This document shows positions 9,528-20,424 of a stretch of DNA of 64,000 bases, in pieces (position 1 is the stretch's first letter; each line of letters opens with the position of its first letter). Under the pieces are notes generated by a model. That model was not told the origin of the DNA. It was given only the letters and a program-made list of their open reading frames with translations, and did not search any database. Origin of the DNA: Mesorhabditis belari (lineage: Eukaryota; Nematoda; Chromadorea; Rhabditida; Rhabditidae); NCBI GenBank assembly GCA_958450365.1, contig CAUEEP010000201.1, positions 85,692 through 149,691 of the forward strand, given 5' to 3'. The position numbers and the translations under genes are program-made.

Positions 9528-12500
9528 CTATTTCCCAGGACAAGCGCTCGGCGTGTTCGCACAAGTCACTCCAAAACATCCAACAGCCATAATTTGAACA
9601 GTAGCCCCATTTGCAGTAAAATCCCATCCATTTCCAGCTGCATTGCACACAATCGTGGCGGTGGCGGTTGGAGTACCAAGGGCTGTTCCATGTGTATCCA
9701 TGTCAAACTGAAATTTTTATCATAACAGCAATTGACATGAGCAATTTCAATTTCAATTTCAATTCTTAGTAAATAAAGAGCTTATAGTTACCAATGTAAA
9801 CAATAAACTTTGATTTTGAAACTTACCGAAATCGTCGCTTGAAAGCCTCCTGGAGCAGTTGATGTACAAGTGAGCGTCCTTGTCGCACAACCTTGCGCAT
9901 TTGTTCCAAGAACATCTGAAATTTAACAATAACACCAAGCAAAAACAATATTGTAATTAGAGTGCATTTCTTTTAAGTAATGCTTTTTCTAAAAGGTACA
10001 AATTTTAGAAAACTACCGTAGCCGCCAGTTTACATTTGATCAGCTAGATCATTTGATCAGATTTTGGTATCTTTATGAGCTGTTATTCTTTGTTTGAGCT
10101 TTGTGATTCAAAAATTAGGCTAATTGAATTTGGTGGTTGATTATGGTAGCTTTCTGAAAAAGGTGCCCTTTAAAAAAAGGCATTAAAGTGGAGCACACTT
10201 GTAATACCATATTTTCCCTAATAGTAGCCGAGTTAATGACTATTTTATGGATTCCAAGTTTTCCTAGAAACTCAACACTTAAATCCCCCACAAGATCTCA
10301 TCGTCAGCTACATTTTCCGATCCCACATCGATAGGTTCTGATAAACGGTTTTCAAGATTTCGAGCAATTTAGGCGAAGCTTACGGAGCACTATTAGAGAA
10401 AATACGACACCCATATTCAACCCAAACAAACCGCTTGCAAATGCAGTTGTCCCTGTTGATGCTGTATCAATGGTGAGTGGTGGATTCGTCAAAGTGCATT
10501 GGCCACAAGCTTAAAGGCCATGAATCGCATAGAAATATTCTTTTCTCAACCTACCTGTCGGCGCTGTAGTCGTCGTTGTTGTGGTCTATAAGCTGGTTAG
10601 GTGATTAAACATTAAAAGTAAGCAAAGTATTGCAAGATCTTAGAATTTGGTTCACCACAGTATGCAATTAACTTGTTTCAATGCAAGGTTTTATTTCAAG
10701 ATTCAAGGCGGGATCAATTATAAGGTCAAAAAATTAAGATTAGAGAAGGAAGTGGACACAAACCGGATTCTGAATTGAAATCTTACTATAGCACTATGAA
10801 TAGGTTATCGGACATTTTATACGCGGCGCGCTCTTTTTGCCATTGGCAATCCAACTTTGAGCTCAAATTTCTTGGTGTTGGGTTGTCCAATTTAAATAGT
10901 TTTTGTATCATTAGATGCGCCAAGTCTTTCTCTATCGATTGGTACAAATAATATTTAAATTGAACAACCCAACACCAAGAAATTTGAGCTCAAGGTTGGA
11001 TTGCCAATGGCAAAGGAGGGGGGCGTCTAAAAGGTCTTTCTGGCCCCGCCCCTTTTGCCAATCCAACTTTGAGCTCAAATATCTTGGTGTTCGGCTGTCC
11101 AATTTAAATAGTTTTTGTACCAATCGATAGAGAAAGACTTGGCGCATCTAATGATGCCAAGAATGTTTCAATTGAATACCCCACCCCAAGAAATTTGCCG
11201 ACGAAGTTGGATTGCCAATGGCAAAAGGGGCCGGACGACGGACCTTTTATACGCGCCCCGCCCCCTTTACCATTGGCAATCTAACTTTGAGCTCAAATAT
11301 CTTGGTGTTGGGCTGTCCAATTTAAATAGCATTTGTACCAATCAACAGAGAAAAACTTGGCACATCTAATGATATCAAGAATATTTCAATTGGACAACCC
11401 AAAGATATTTGAGCTCAAAGTTGGATTGCCAATGGCAAAGGGGGGGGGGGGCGTATAAAAGGTCTTTCTGGCCCCGCCCCTTTTGCCAATCCAACTTTGA
11501 GCTCAAATATCTTGGTGTTGGGCTTTCCAATTTAAATAGTTTTTGTACCAATCAACAGAGAAAGTCTTGGCACATCAATGATGCCAAGAATATTTAAATT
11601 GGACCGCCCAACACCAAGAAATTTCGACTCAAAGTTAGATTGCCAATGGCAAAGAGATTGCCAATCGATTTCTGTTTTTATTCAAACTCAAAAACCCACC
11701 GTTGTTGTTGTGGTTGTAGTTGTGGTTGTTGTAGCTAAAAAGTCATTTTTCGAAGAAAAATCGGTACTTTTCGATTAGTGGAACAAAATTTATGCTGTTT
11801 TTGCCATCTCAATTAAAAAAGAAACATAAGGGGACAAAATTTAAATTCAAATTTGGATTTGTATTACTGTGTTTTCTGCTCCAACAATTCTAACATATTT
11901 TGCCCAGAGTTTCCCAATAAACTATTAGTAATAAGATACCGTAACTACTGTAATAGTACCCCACCCCCATAATGACGGTGCGGAGCGTTGCGTAGTCTAG
12001 CTTTGAACGAGTTTTTCTCGACACTGGTTTATGCTACAATGAGCGCTTAGGTATCAAAAAATAGCCCTGAATTTCAGCCATTTTTTGGTACCAAAGACGC
12101 ATTTTTTGAAAGTAGGGGCGCTTTGAAAAGAATGAAATACTAAAAAACTTTTGCGACTACGCGACTGTACGAGGGCGGCGGGGTACTATTACAGTATTTA
12201 CGGTACAATCTTTACTTCTTTACTTTATTTCTTTACTTACTTACTCACTTACTTACTTACTTATTTACTTACTTAAATCTTTACTCCAATTTGAAGTTCG
12301 GAGTCGCTCCAAGCCTAGTCCAAGTTCGGAGTCGCTCCGCACCGTCATTATGGGGGTGGGGTACTATTACAGTATTTACAGTAAGTAATAAAGCCTATTA
12401 TAGCGTAAATTGTGTCAAAAAAATCACCAAGAAACATGCTTTCCAAATGGAAATGTGAAATTTGTGCCCTTAATCGAAACCTACTGAAAAATCACATTCA

Positions 12501-13348
12501 AACGAACTCCAACTAACATCATTTAAAAGTATATTTATTCAACACGAATAATGAATTATAACATAAAGGAGGAAATTTTTACCCCAAATTACCCTAAAGT
12601 CTCGAGTATAAGTTCTGCCTTAATTTACATTCGCTTTGATTGCTTTGAATTTCTTTTTGTTGGGTTTTTATACATTTTTATTGTTATATAAACTTTTATT
12701 ATTTTTCTTGGAGCGCGGGATACTACGGGATACTACGCGGGATACTACAGCCTATCACCATTGCTATTTGTTATGTGCATGGATACATCCAGACGATAGT
12801 GTTAAAGAAGACGCTGGAAAGCATCTCTTTCGACCGTCGACGTGGACTTTGGCCGGATGAAGAGGCCAGGGAGGGATCCATAAGACGAGCACCGGAGAGG
12901 AGCAGGGCGGACGCGCCGAGCCACGCCCGGAGCAACAAATAACAGCATAAAATTGCTATAACCCTCAATAAATTTACTTCTATTATTGTTCTTAAAAGGC
13001 AAAAAAGTTATGCTGCAGCGGGGTTCGAACCCTCGACACACCGCACCGGAGACAGCCGTCAATTTGCATGCGAAAACCAAACAGAACTTATACTCGCGAC
13101 TTTAGGGTACTCCTATTACCCAAATGTTGTTAAGAAAAAAAACCCATAATAATGGGAAAAAGAAGCAATCTTTCTAGCAATCCGGGGATCGAACCCTTAA
13201 CCCACCAACTAGGAGACAAGTCTCCTATCTGATCGGCTACGACGGCTAATTTAGCAAAAAAAAACTCACTTTGTGTCCTCAAGCATGCATCAATATAAAG
13301 AAAATCAATAAAACAAAGAAAAATCAGAATTTTCAGCGAAATTTTCAT
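9528..13348 (-). CDS. Secreted C6-domain protein with Thr linker (gene B)
   Basis: Exons in order: 13348-13270, 11734-11700, 10585-10555, 10509-10432, 9915-9827, 9707-9528. All phases agree; total 492 bases, 163 aa. Exon 1 is a signal peptide (MKISLKILIFLCFIDFLYID) ending ACLRTQ, matching SCLRTT of gene A. Two short linker exons give twelve Thr, then seven Thr and APT. The C6 domain follows (ACGQCTLTNPPLTID, VLGTNAQGCATRTLTC, ending CANTPSACPGK and TAG). The last three exons are exactly 78, 89 and 180 bases, identical in length to gene A, so these are recent or length-constrained paralogues. Its introns are packed with repeats. An alternative donor at 10411 would add seven residues, but the 10432 donor keeps the family length. 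Confidence 0.85.
9975..10410. repeat. MITE-like composite repeat in gene B intron; second copy at 36140-36560
   Basis: The block AAACTACCGTAGCCGCCAGT ... GAGCACACTTGTAATACC ... CACTATTAGAGAAAATACG occurs here and at 36140-36560 with few differences. The copy at 36 kb shows the terminal motif TACCGTATTTTCTCTAATAG and its inverse, typical of short inverted-repeat elements. Here the right end stops about 15 to 20 bases from the splice donor at 10431. Confidence 0.75.
10838..11665. repeat. Tandem cluster of a palindromic repeat (GCCAATGGCAAAAGGGGCGG family)
   Basis: Blocks of TTTGCCATTGGCAATCC, AACTTTGAGCTCAAATTTCT, TTGGTGTTGGGTTGTCCAAT and AGAGAAAGACTTGGCGCATC occur head-to-head and tail-to-tail several times. 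Further copies lie at 16006-16250, 30915-31115 and 33665-34120. GC-rich spots (GGGGCGGGG) stand out against the AT-rich surroundings. Short ORFs here are by-products of the repeat. Confidence 0.85.
11937..12209. repeat. MITE with TACCGTAA...TTACGGTA ends; second copy at 39481-39749
   Basis: The left end (TACCGTAACTACTGTAATAG, then TACCCCACCCCC) pairs with the right end (GGGGTACTATTACAGTATTT, then ACGGTA). The interior is nearly the same as 39481-39749. A third fragment, right end only, lies at 12290-12385. Confidence 0.85.
12590..13109. mobile_element. Non-autonomous element with inverted ends and internal box-B-like sequence
   Basis: Left end TACCCTAAAGTCTCGAGTAT and right end ATACTCGCGACTTTAGGGTA are imperfect inverted repeats of about 28 bases. 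The interior 12780-12930 is unusually GC-rich. On the minus strand it carries GGGTTCGAACCCC, a box-B-like motif, with a tail AGCATAACTTTTTTGCC that resembles the tRNA-like repeat at 41726-41800. It lies in intron 1 of gene B. Confidence 0.65.
13125..13260 (-). repeat. tRNA-derived SINE-like repeat
   Basis: On the minus strand GTAGCCGATCAGATAGG resembles box A, and GGGTTCGATCCCCGG contains a perfect box B (GGTTCGATCC). Between them is a perfect hairpin AGGAGACTTGTCTCCT. The acceptor ends do not pair, so this is not a functional tRNA. The 3' part (CTAGTTGGTGGGTTAAGGG and tail ATTATGGGTTTTTT) matches the plus-strand repeat at 2915-3365. Confidence 0.65.
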
Positions 13349-13723
13349 GCCAATTTTTGGTGTGAAAAAAGACGATGATCGCTGGGTAGAAAAAAGCTTT
13401 TATGCAGAAAAAAGCTATGGGGAAATTAGTCGCTAACATGAATTTGGGATAACGAAGAAAAAGGTAAAAGAATGAAGGAGAAAGTGAAAAAATCATGTCT
13501 TCCAATATGTGATTTGGTTTGTTTATAACATGGGAATTCATATTTATTTCAAATTTCAAAATCTGTTAAGTTTAAAAGCCGTCTAAAAGCCGTCTAAAAG
13601 TATTTTAGAAAGTTACTGTATTCAAAGCTGTAGCTGAAAGCTTTCTTTTTATCACTCAAAGTTTAATATCTGATTGAGAAGTTTTGCTGAGGACTGAATA
13701 CTGAATAAGTGCTCTAAACAGTG

Positions 13724-14316
13724 AAAATTTGGGGAGTGGGACAAATGCAACCTTTTTTTGCGCACTCGGACATTTGCGCACCTTTTTTTCCGCACCTTGC
13801 CCATTAGCACACCCTTTTTCGTGTTTTAAAAAGCTCTAAAAAGCTAATAATAACCAATTTCTATTCAAAATGTTGTTTTTCTAGGTAATTTGAGGGCGTA
13901 GAATTCAAATTTTGACATAACAGGGGGGTGGGACAAATGCTACCTTTTTTTGCGCACCTGGACATTTGCGCACCTTTTTTTTGCTGGAAAAGGCCTTAGG
14001 AAAGGTCGTAGAGCTTCAAAAATGTTTTCATAGAAGGGAATCGTATACGTAGATTCCGAATTTCGACAAATCAGACCTCGCTGACACGTCAAATTTGGGC
14101 TAAAAGGCAAAAACTGCGGAAAAGCGTTAAGTTGCGTAGTTTTTGCCTTTTAGCCCAAATTTGACGTGTCAGCGAGGTCTGATTTGTCGAAATTCGGAAT
14201 CTACGTATACGATTCCCTTCTATGAAAACATTTTTGAAGCTCTACGACCTTTCCTAAGGCCTTTTCCAGCAAAAAAAAGGTGCGTAAAAAAAGGTCGCAT
14301 TTGTCCCACTCCCAAA
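13724..14316. repeat. Long foldback with a near-perfect inner hairpin
   Basis: Outer ends AATTTGGGGAGTGGGACAAA and its inverse near 14295-14316 pair. The inner arms (about 13985-14107 and 14130-14280) are almost perfect reverse complements over more than 120 bases around a loop of about 22 bases. The motif TTTTTTTGCGCAC repeats in the left half. No ORF of note. Confidence 0.9.
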
Positions 14317-14630
14317 ATTTGAGTTCGGTACGTGCTGAAAGCTGGATTTTTGAGTACAGTAGCTTTCTAAATTGAATTCCTTTTCGAAAACTCATCACTT
14401 CAGAGGAAATGATATGTTCAAATGAAGATTTTAAGTTAAAAATTCATTTGCTGCTAATTCTCTAAAACAATCTTTTTTAAAAATTCTATCACAAAAAAAA
14501 ACTATCACAAAATGAAACTAAATAAGCTAATTCATAAGGAAAATAGTTTATTCTTATGCTTTTCTTTGTTACAAAGAAAACTCGAAGAAAATCTGAGCAA
14601 AAACGAAAGAGATCGATTAAAATGAGCTGA

Positions 14631-15113
14631 CAAGGGAATGTCAACTGAGTGTAGTGGTTAAATTACATGTGCTACAGACTATTCAATGCAGAATTTAACG
14701 CTGATTCCGAAGCTGCTTTCCGTTTCTGCTATGAAGCACTATGTCAAAAGTTATAAACATGCAAAGTTTTGTATAGTTTTGTATATATAAAACACGTTTT
14801 GTATAGTTTTGTATATATAAAACAGAGTTTATAAGCAGATTTCCCAGAGGCTTTCCAAAGGTTTTCTAGAGATTTTCCAAAGGTGCTTGGGAGGCGGTGG
14901 TGGCTGAGTTGTAGTGGGTTCGAGTTCGAGTCCATCCCTCTGCTCTTCCCATTTGCTCTTTTGGATTTGCAAAGTTTTACTTTTGATAGCGTGCTCCATA
15001 TCAGAAAAGGACAGCTGAACGGAAAGCAGCTTCGGAATCAGCGTTGGATTCTGCATCAATTATGGCACATGTCATTTAACCACTACACCCAGTTGACATT
15101 CCCTTGTGAGTAT
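14631..15113. repeat. Foldback element just downstream of gene D
   Basis: Left end CAAGGGAATGTCAACTGAG and right end AGTTGACATTCCCTTG pair, as do the arms TTCCGAAGCTGCTTTCCG and CGGAAAGCAGCTTCGGAA. The loop holds two copies of a 32-base unit ending TTTGTATATATAAAACA. Its right end is about 25 bases from the stop codon of gene D. Confidence 0.85.
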
Positions 15114-15136
15114 ATTGAATTTAGGAGTTAATCCTA

Positions 15137-15978
15137 TCAAGGGCATACTGATGGATTGGAGGCACAAGTAACAGCTGAGCACGAAATTGTTGTAATGTCT
15201 TCCGTTTCTCCCCGTGATGAGAACGTCCACACGTCACCCGTCGACGAACAGATCAACTCGGCGCTAGCTGTCGGCGTTCCAGTAACACTTGATATTTTGT
15301 TAAACTAAAAATTTAGAGACTTTGAAGAGCTAAAGTATCGCTAAAGAGCTAAAGCTAAAGAGCTTTTAGGACAGAGCTAAATTAGAAATTACGTGTTCCT
15401 GGAAAGACTCGAGATTTGAGAACTTGCATAGCTTAAGAGCCATCTTTCTTCAAAGTTTTAGCCTTCATTCTAAGAGGAATAGCCTCTTAGAATGGCCTTT
15501 AAAAAAGATAAGATATCGTTTTTTGTTTGAAAATTCAAGTATTCCTACCGTAATGACAGCTTGGAAACCACCAGGAGCCGTCGAAGTACAAGTGAACGTC
15601 AACGTTGCACAGCCATTAGCATCTTTCCCTTGGACTTCTGAAAAGATATTGACTTTAAAAATAAAGAGATCGGCTTAGAAGTAGGCTTAGAACCAGGCTT
15701 AGAACAGTTTAAAACAGTTTAAAACACATTTTCCGTCTTACAAACCCGATGTAAAAGGACCAGTTTCCGTGGACGTCGTATCAATTGCCACCATCGATTT
15801 TGTGCACTTTGAACAAGCTAAATGTTTTGAGATAGAGATTATTGAATAAAATTGATACCCGTTGGTGCTGGAGTCGTAGTCTAAATTCTTTTCTCATTAA
15901 ATGATAATTTATTGATGGCTAACCGTCGTTTTTCTTGTGGTCGTTGTTTTTGTAGGCGTTTTGTTGTTGTCGTCGTGG
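15137..15978 (-). CDS. C6-domain protein, incomplete or defective at the 5' end (gene D)
   Basis: Exons: 15978-15924 (linker), 15880-15859 (TTTPAPT), 15817-15746 (ACSKCTKSMVAIDTTSTETG), 15637-15549 (VQGKDANGCATLTFTC), 15304-15137 (ending CASNPSVCP and TGA). From the TTTPAPT exon on, all phases agree and the domain aligns exon for exon with genes A and B. The middle exon is again 89 bases. The outer linker exon is 55 bases, which does not fit the 35- or 38-base phase pattern of its paralogues and mixes Lys and Asp with Thr. No signal-peptide exon was found upstream, where a palindromic repeat begins at 16006. Either the 5' end was lost, or the true first exon lies further away. Confidence 0.7.
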
Positions 15979-16005
15979 CTAAAGTTCAAGTTAGATATTA
16001 GGTAG

Positions 16006-16250
16006 AGTTCAAAGTTAGATTGGCAAAAGGGGCGGGGCCAGAAAGACCTTTTATACGCCCCCCCCCCTCCCTTTGCCATTGGCAATCCCAACCTTGAGCT
16101 CAAATTTCTTGGTGTTGGGTTGTTCAATTTAAATATTATTTGTACCAATCGATAGAGAAAGACTTGGCCCATCTAATGATACAAAGAATATTTCAATTGG
16201 ACAACCAAACACCAAGAAATTTGAGCTCAAAGTTAGATTGCCAATCTTTT
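16006..16250. repeat. Copy of the GCCAATGGCAAAAGGGGCGG palindromic repeat
   Basis: Shares AACTTTGAGCTCAAATTTCT, CTTGGTGTTGG and AGAGAAAGACTTGG blocks with 10838-11665, in inverted arrangement. It abuts the first recognisable exon of gene D. Confidence 0.85.
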
Positions 16251-16454
16251 TTTCTCGATGCTTGTCATTTTGTAAAACAAAATTTAAAATGAGTTTTGTG
16301 CTTCAGAAGTGTAATTTAGTTTCCGGTGATCACTGGTGATGTTATATTGAACTTTCTGGGTTGATTGCTCGGTGAATCGGTCGTTGAGCATCACTCATCA
16401 ATCTCTGAATCTTCAAAGTCTTTCAAGATTTATGTCTTTCAAAGATAAGCATTA

Positions 16455-17100
16455 GGAAACTCTTTGAAGTTATATTTTAGGTGCGATCTGATGCAAAAAG
16501 CCTGCAAAAAGCCTGCAAAATCTGATCTGATGCAAAGCCCTTAGTTAAAAGCATTCCAAATCCTACTTATCATAAGCCGTTTTCGAAAACTAAGCCTTCA
16601 AAGTTCCAGCCAATTTCATCAAGCAGCAAGCTAGCCTACTTAAAGCCTTAGCGTCGATCAATCCGTGTGCCTCGGTAGCCTGGATAATGTGCTAGTGCCT
16701 CGTACTTTTTTGGGATGTCGTTAAAACAACCCCGTCAAATTTCTCGCAATCCAAAAAACCAAGCGCTGTTTTGAACGTTTTCTATTTGGCGCTGTTTTAA
16801 CTACAACCCAAAAAAAGTACGAGGCGTTAGCACATTATCCAGGCTACCTGGCACACGGATTGATCAGCGCTAAGGCTTTAAGTTAGGCTACCGAGGCACA
16901 CCAATGAATCAACGCCAAGGCTTTAAGTAGGCTAGCTTGCTGTTTGACGAAATTGGCTGGAACTTTGAAGGCTTAGATTTCGAAAACGGCTTATGATAAG
17001 TAGGAATTGAAAGCAGTTTTGGGATGTCGTTAATTATTTTTTGCCGTTATTGCCGTTTTTGCATCAGATCGCATCTGAAATGTAACTTCAAAGGGCTTTC
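16455..17100. repeat. Foldback element of about 640 bases
   Basis: Ends CTTTGAAGTTATATTTTAGG and its inverse near 17070-17095 pair. The inner arms (GGATAATGTGCTAGTGCCTC and GCTAGCCTACTTAAAGCC) also pair with 16800-16960. No transposase. Confidence 0.85.
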
Positions 17101-17282
17101 TGGTTAGATTATTCGACTTGTAAAGTAAGTTTTTCGATTAACGATTTGTTTGGAACTTGAAACAATGTGTGAAGGCTATTGAGAATTTCTCAAAACGCAA
17201 AACAACAGTGCTGCCATGCGCTTTTTCATGATAAATTGTGGGATGATATTGGTGTGGGTGAATCAGCATAAACCCTATGACT

Positions 17283-17425
17283 TGTGATCTTATTCTTGTG
17301 ATCTGGTGATCTTGCGTGATCTTATTCTTGTGATCTTATTCTGTGATCTTATTCTTTGTGATCTTATTCTTGTGATCTTATTCTGTGATCTTATTCTTGT
17401 GATCTTATACTGTGATCTTGTTCTC
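17283..17425 (+). repeat. Minisatellite TGATCTTATTC(TTG)n
   Basis: About ten near-identical units of 13 to 15 bases (GTGATCTTATTCTT). The short ORF across it (repeated DLILVILFC) is a consequence of the repeat. Confidence 0.95.
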
Positions 17426-17635
17426 ATGATAAAACTCACAAGGAGGCTGTGTACGGGCACAACCAAACGCCAATTCGACGATGCTCAAAAGCGAGATCAA
17501 GCACAACTCGATTCTCATCTCTAGAACGAGTTCTAGCACTGTTTCTCAGAACAAAGATTGAATTTTTCTTATTTTCAACGTTAAACACAGTGTTTCAATA
17601 CAGTTTTTCAATTCTTCAAGCTTTAAATTGTTATT

Positions 17636-19500
17636 CATTACTCTAAAGAACATTGTGTACAACAGAAGAGAATAGAACAAGTTTTGACAGTTTTTGACTG
17701 CTTTTGACTGTTTTGGAGAAGCTTTTACAAGCTTTTTGACAGGTTTTATTATAAAAAAAATCTAAACAATGGTTCTCCAATGGGTCAAATCGTTTTTTTG
17801 TGTGTAAATTCTCATTGTTATCGTTGTTGAGCTCTTGCCAAAGATTTAAATCTCTTTATGAAAAGAGAGAGCTGAAAATAAAGGCTTTGGTTGGCTGGCT
17901 GGTTAGAAAAAGAAGCCAAAAAAAAAGGAAAGAGAGTAAATCTCGCGTCAAGAAAGACTGGATCGAAAATGTCATCGTTTTGTGACGGGGAAACCCTTCA
18001 CGGAAATGCACACAACAATTATATGGGGGATCGGTTGGAAAATCTAAACCGCAAATGATATTTTATCTTATGAGCAATAGTTTGTTAGACTTTAATGGAT
18101 AAAATAACCTTTATGCTTAGTTATTTAGTGTTTAGAATTAGTAAAGAGCAATCATTTTCCTTCGATTTTTATTGGTAACAAAAAAACTAGTATCTTAGTA
18201 GAAGATTGACTGTCATTCTTTGAAATGGTTGCTGGTGCTTTGAGCTGACTTAAAGCTGTAATTTTGTAGTTTTGACAAGAATGACACAAGAATGACAGTC
18301 AACTAGTAGAAGTAAATTGTTTTTGATTCTAATGGAAATCTCTTTATCACTTTTTAGCTTAGAATTGAAAAAATGCAAAGGTTAAGCATTGGAAATTGCT
18401 TTTTTTGACATTAAAGCTCTATATCTAGACTCAAATGTGAATTTTATTTCACTTTGACGATCGTAACGATGACGATCGTTCTTGTTGTTAAAAATTGGCT
18501 CTATGGCCTTATTGGGCTTTCCGGAATCAATAGAATCAATCTAAAACTGTGAAGCAATGATTAACAATAACCATAAACTAAATTTAACAAATCTGACAGT
18601 TTTTGACGTTTTAGATTGATTCTATTGATTCTGGAAAGCCCAAATCTGGCAAATCTGACAGAACTTAGAATCTTTAAACAATAGTAATCTCTAAACAAAT
18701 CACTAAACAGCATCTCTAAAAAATAGTAGTAGCTAAAAGAAAAGTTTCGGTTGACTTCCGGCATACTTTGACTAGAAAACAATATTGTAACTGAGACTTT
18801 TAACTTTAATATTGTAATTTTATAAGAATATTGTAGCTGGGGGGATCTTTTGCTTCTGTTATATCTAATTTTTATGAGGTCATTGTAATTTTATAAGAAT
18901 ATTTTCATTGATCACTTTCAAAGTCATCACTTGCAAAAGCAAATCAATCAAGCGAAGCAAAAAGACGGAAATTCTTAAAAACACTAAAGAAGCGATGGTG
19001 AGATGAGATATTTGAGTTCATCGGAACAACTGAAAAAAAAAATATTTTCCATGTCACAGATTGAAATCTGAGAAGAAGGAATGAGCGGGAGAAGGGGCAA
19101 AATTTGCATAACAACAAACCGGGTTTTATTCTCGCTCATTGGCAGACCTCATAGCTAATCCCATTTTCAGAAAAAAGACATTAAGATCAAGATTCTTTCC
19201 TCGATTTCGAGAGGGTCATTAAAATGATCGCTAAACCACAAAGCTTACAGAAATTGCGGTTTCACTTTTCAATTTTCCAAAATCCTAGTGACATTTTTTG
19301 ACATTTCATTACTCTAAAGAACATTGTGTACAACATAAAAGAATAGAACAAGTTTTGACTGTTTTTGGCTGTTTTTGACAAGCTTTTTGACAGGTTTTAT
19401 TATACAAAAAATCAAAACAATCGTTCCATAAAGCTTAAAGAAATTGCGGTTTCACTTTTCAATTTTCCAAAATCCTAGTGACATTTTTTGGTACTTTCCA
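17636..19500. repeat. Intergenic repeat region with duplicated blocks and small foldbacks
   Basis: The block CATTACTCTAAAGAACATTG ... GACAGGTTTTATTAT occurs at 17636-17772 and again at 19308-19425. The block AGAAATTGCGGTTTCACTTT occurs at 19250 and 19439. Small foldbacks lie at 18192-18312 (GACTGTCATTCTT arms) and 18506-18645 (GGGCTTTCCGGAATCAATAG arms). I see no gene here. Confidence 0.75.
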
Positions 19501-19534
19501 GAAATTAGCATAAAGTACAAGGTGAGACCTTTCC

Positions 19535-19935
19535 AATGATCAATAATGCTTATTGCTTATCAATACATACCTTTCCAATGACCAATAAAACAGCTCACTA
19601 TAATACAATCCAAATATCACTTTAAAGAATCGGTACTATCCAATTTTATCCGCCAAATTTTCATCTAAAATTTTGTCAACAGTTGGCTCTCCCCAGAGCT
19701 CAGTTAAACGAAACTATTCGGTATCTTTTATTGTAAGAACGTTGATCAAATTGTACTTTCCAGAAATTAGCATAAAGTATAGGGAAAACTATTCGTTTAA
19801 CTGAGCTCTGGGGAGAACCAACAGTTGGCTCTCCCCGGATGAAAATTTGGCGGATAAAACTGGATAGTACCGATTCTTTAAAGTGATATTTGGATTGTAT
19901 CATAGTGAGCTGTTTCATTGATTGTTGGAAAGGTC
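19535..19935. repeat. Foldback element
   Basis: GACCTTTCCAATGA... at the left is inverted near 19920. The arms include CAATCCAAATATCACTTTAA and GGCTCTCCCCAGAGCTCAGT, each present in both orientations. Bases 19936-20425 hold short TACTGTA-rich sequence and no gene. Confidence 0.85.
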
Positions 19936-20424
19936 TGTGCTCTGCACTGAGACACGTCCTTTGCTTCATTTCTTTGTCTTATTTGTGAATTAACTGCAAG
20001 TGATAATCCGCAGCAATCTGGTTGTATATAACTGTAGCTTACTGTAGCTTACTTACTGTAGCTATTCTTCTTTGTATACTGTAAATACTTGCTGTAGGTA
20101 TACTGTAACGAACAGATCTTACTGTATCTTTTATTGTAAGGACGTTGATCGAATTGCGTTTTGCACATTGGTGTCTTTTTGGAAAACAACCACTTGGGAC
20201 CAGGGTTTGAAACTTCAAGAAAACATTCAAGACATTTTCAGTCTTGTTGCTTAAGTACTAGGCAAACTGCAACGAACTGTATCTATTGTAAGAACTTTGA
20301 TCAACTTGTGTTTGGCACATTCGTGTTTTTTGAAAACTACCACTTGAAACTTTGTTTTCGAGGGTTTTCTATGCTGAGGAATCCAAATCCGTTATCAGTT
20401 TTTGAATTTTGAGGCCATCAAGAC

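Noticed and set aside
12771..12968. Minus ORF beginning MRVIAILCCYLLL, resembling a signal peptide
   Set aside because: It lies inside a repeat with inverted ends, lacks the ACLRT motif and a phase-1 donor, and gene B already has a good signal exon at 13270-13348.
13019..13076. tRNA gene on the minus strand (box B GGTTCGAACCC)
   Set aside because: No matching box A or acceptor stem; treated as part of a non-autonomous element.
17306..17524. Hydrophobic repeat ORF (DLILVILFC)
   Set aside because: Generated by a 13- to 15-base minisatellite.
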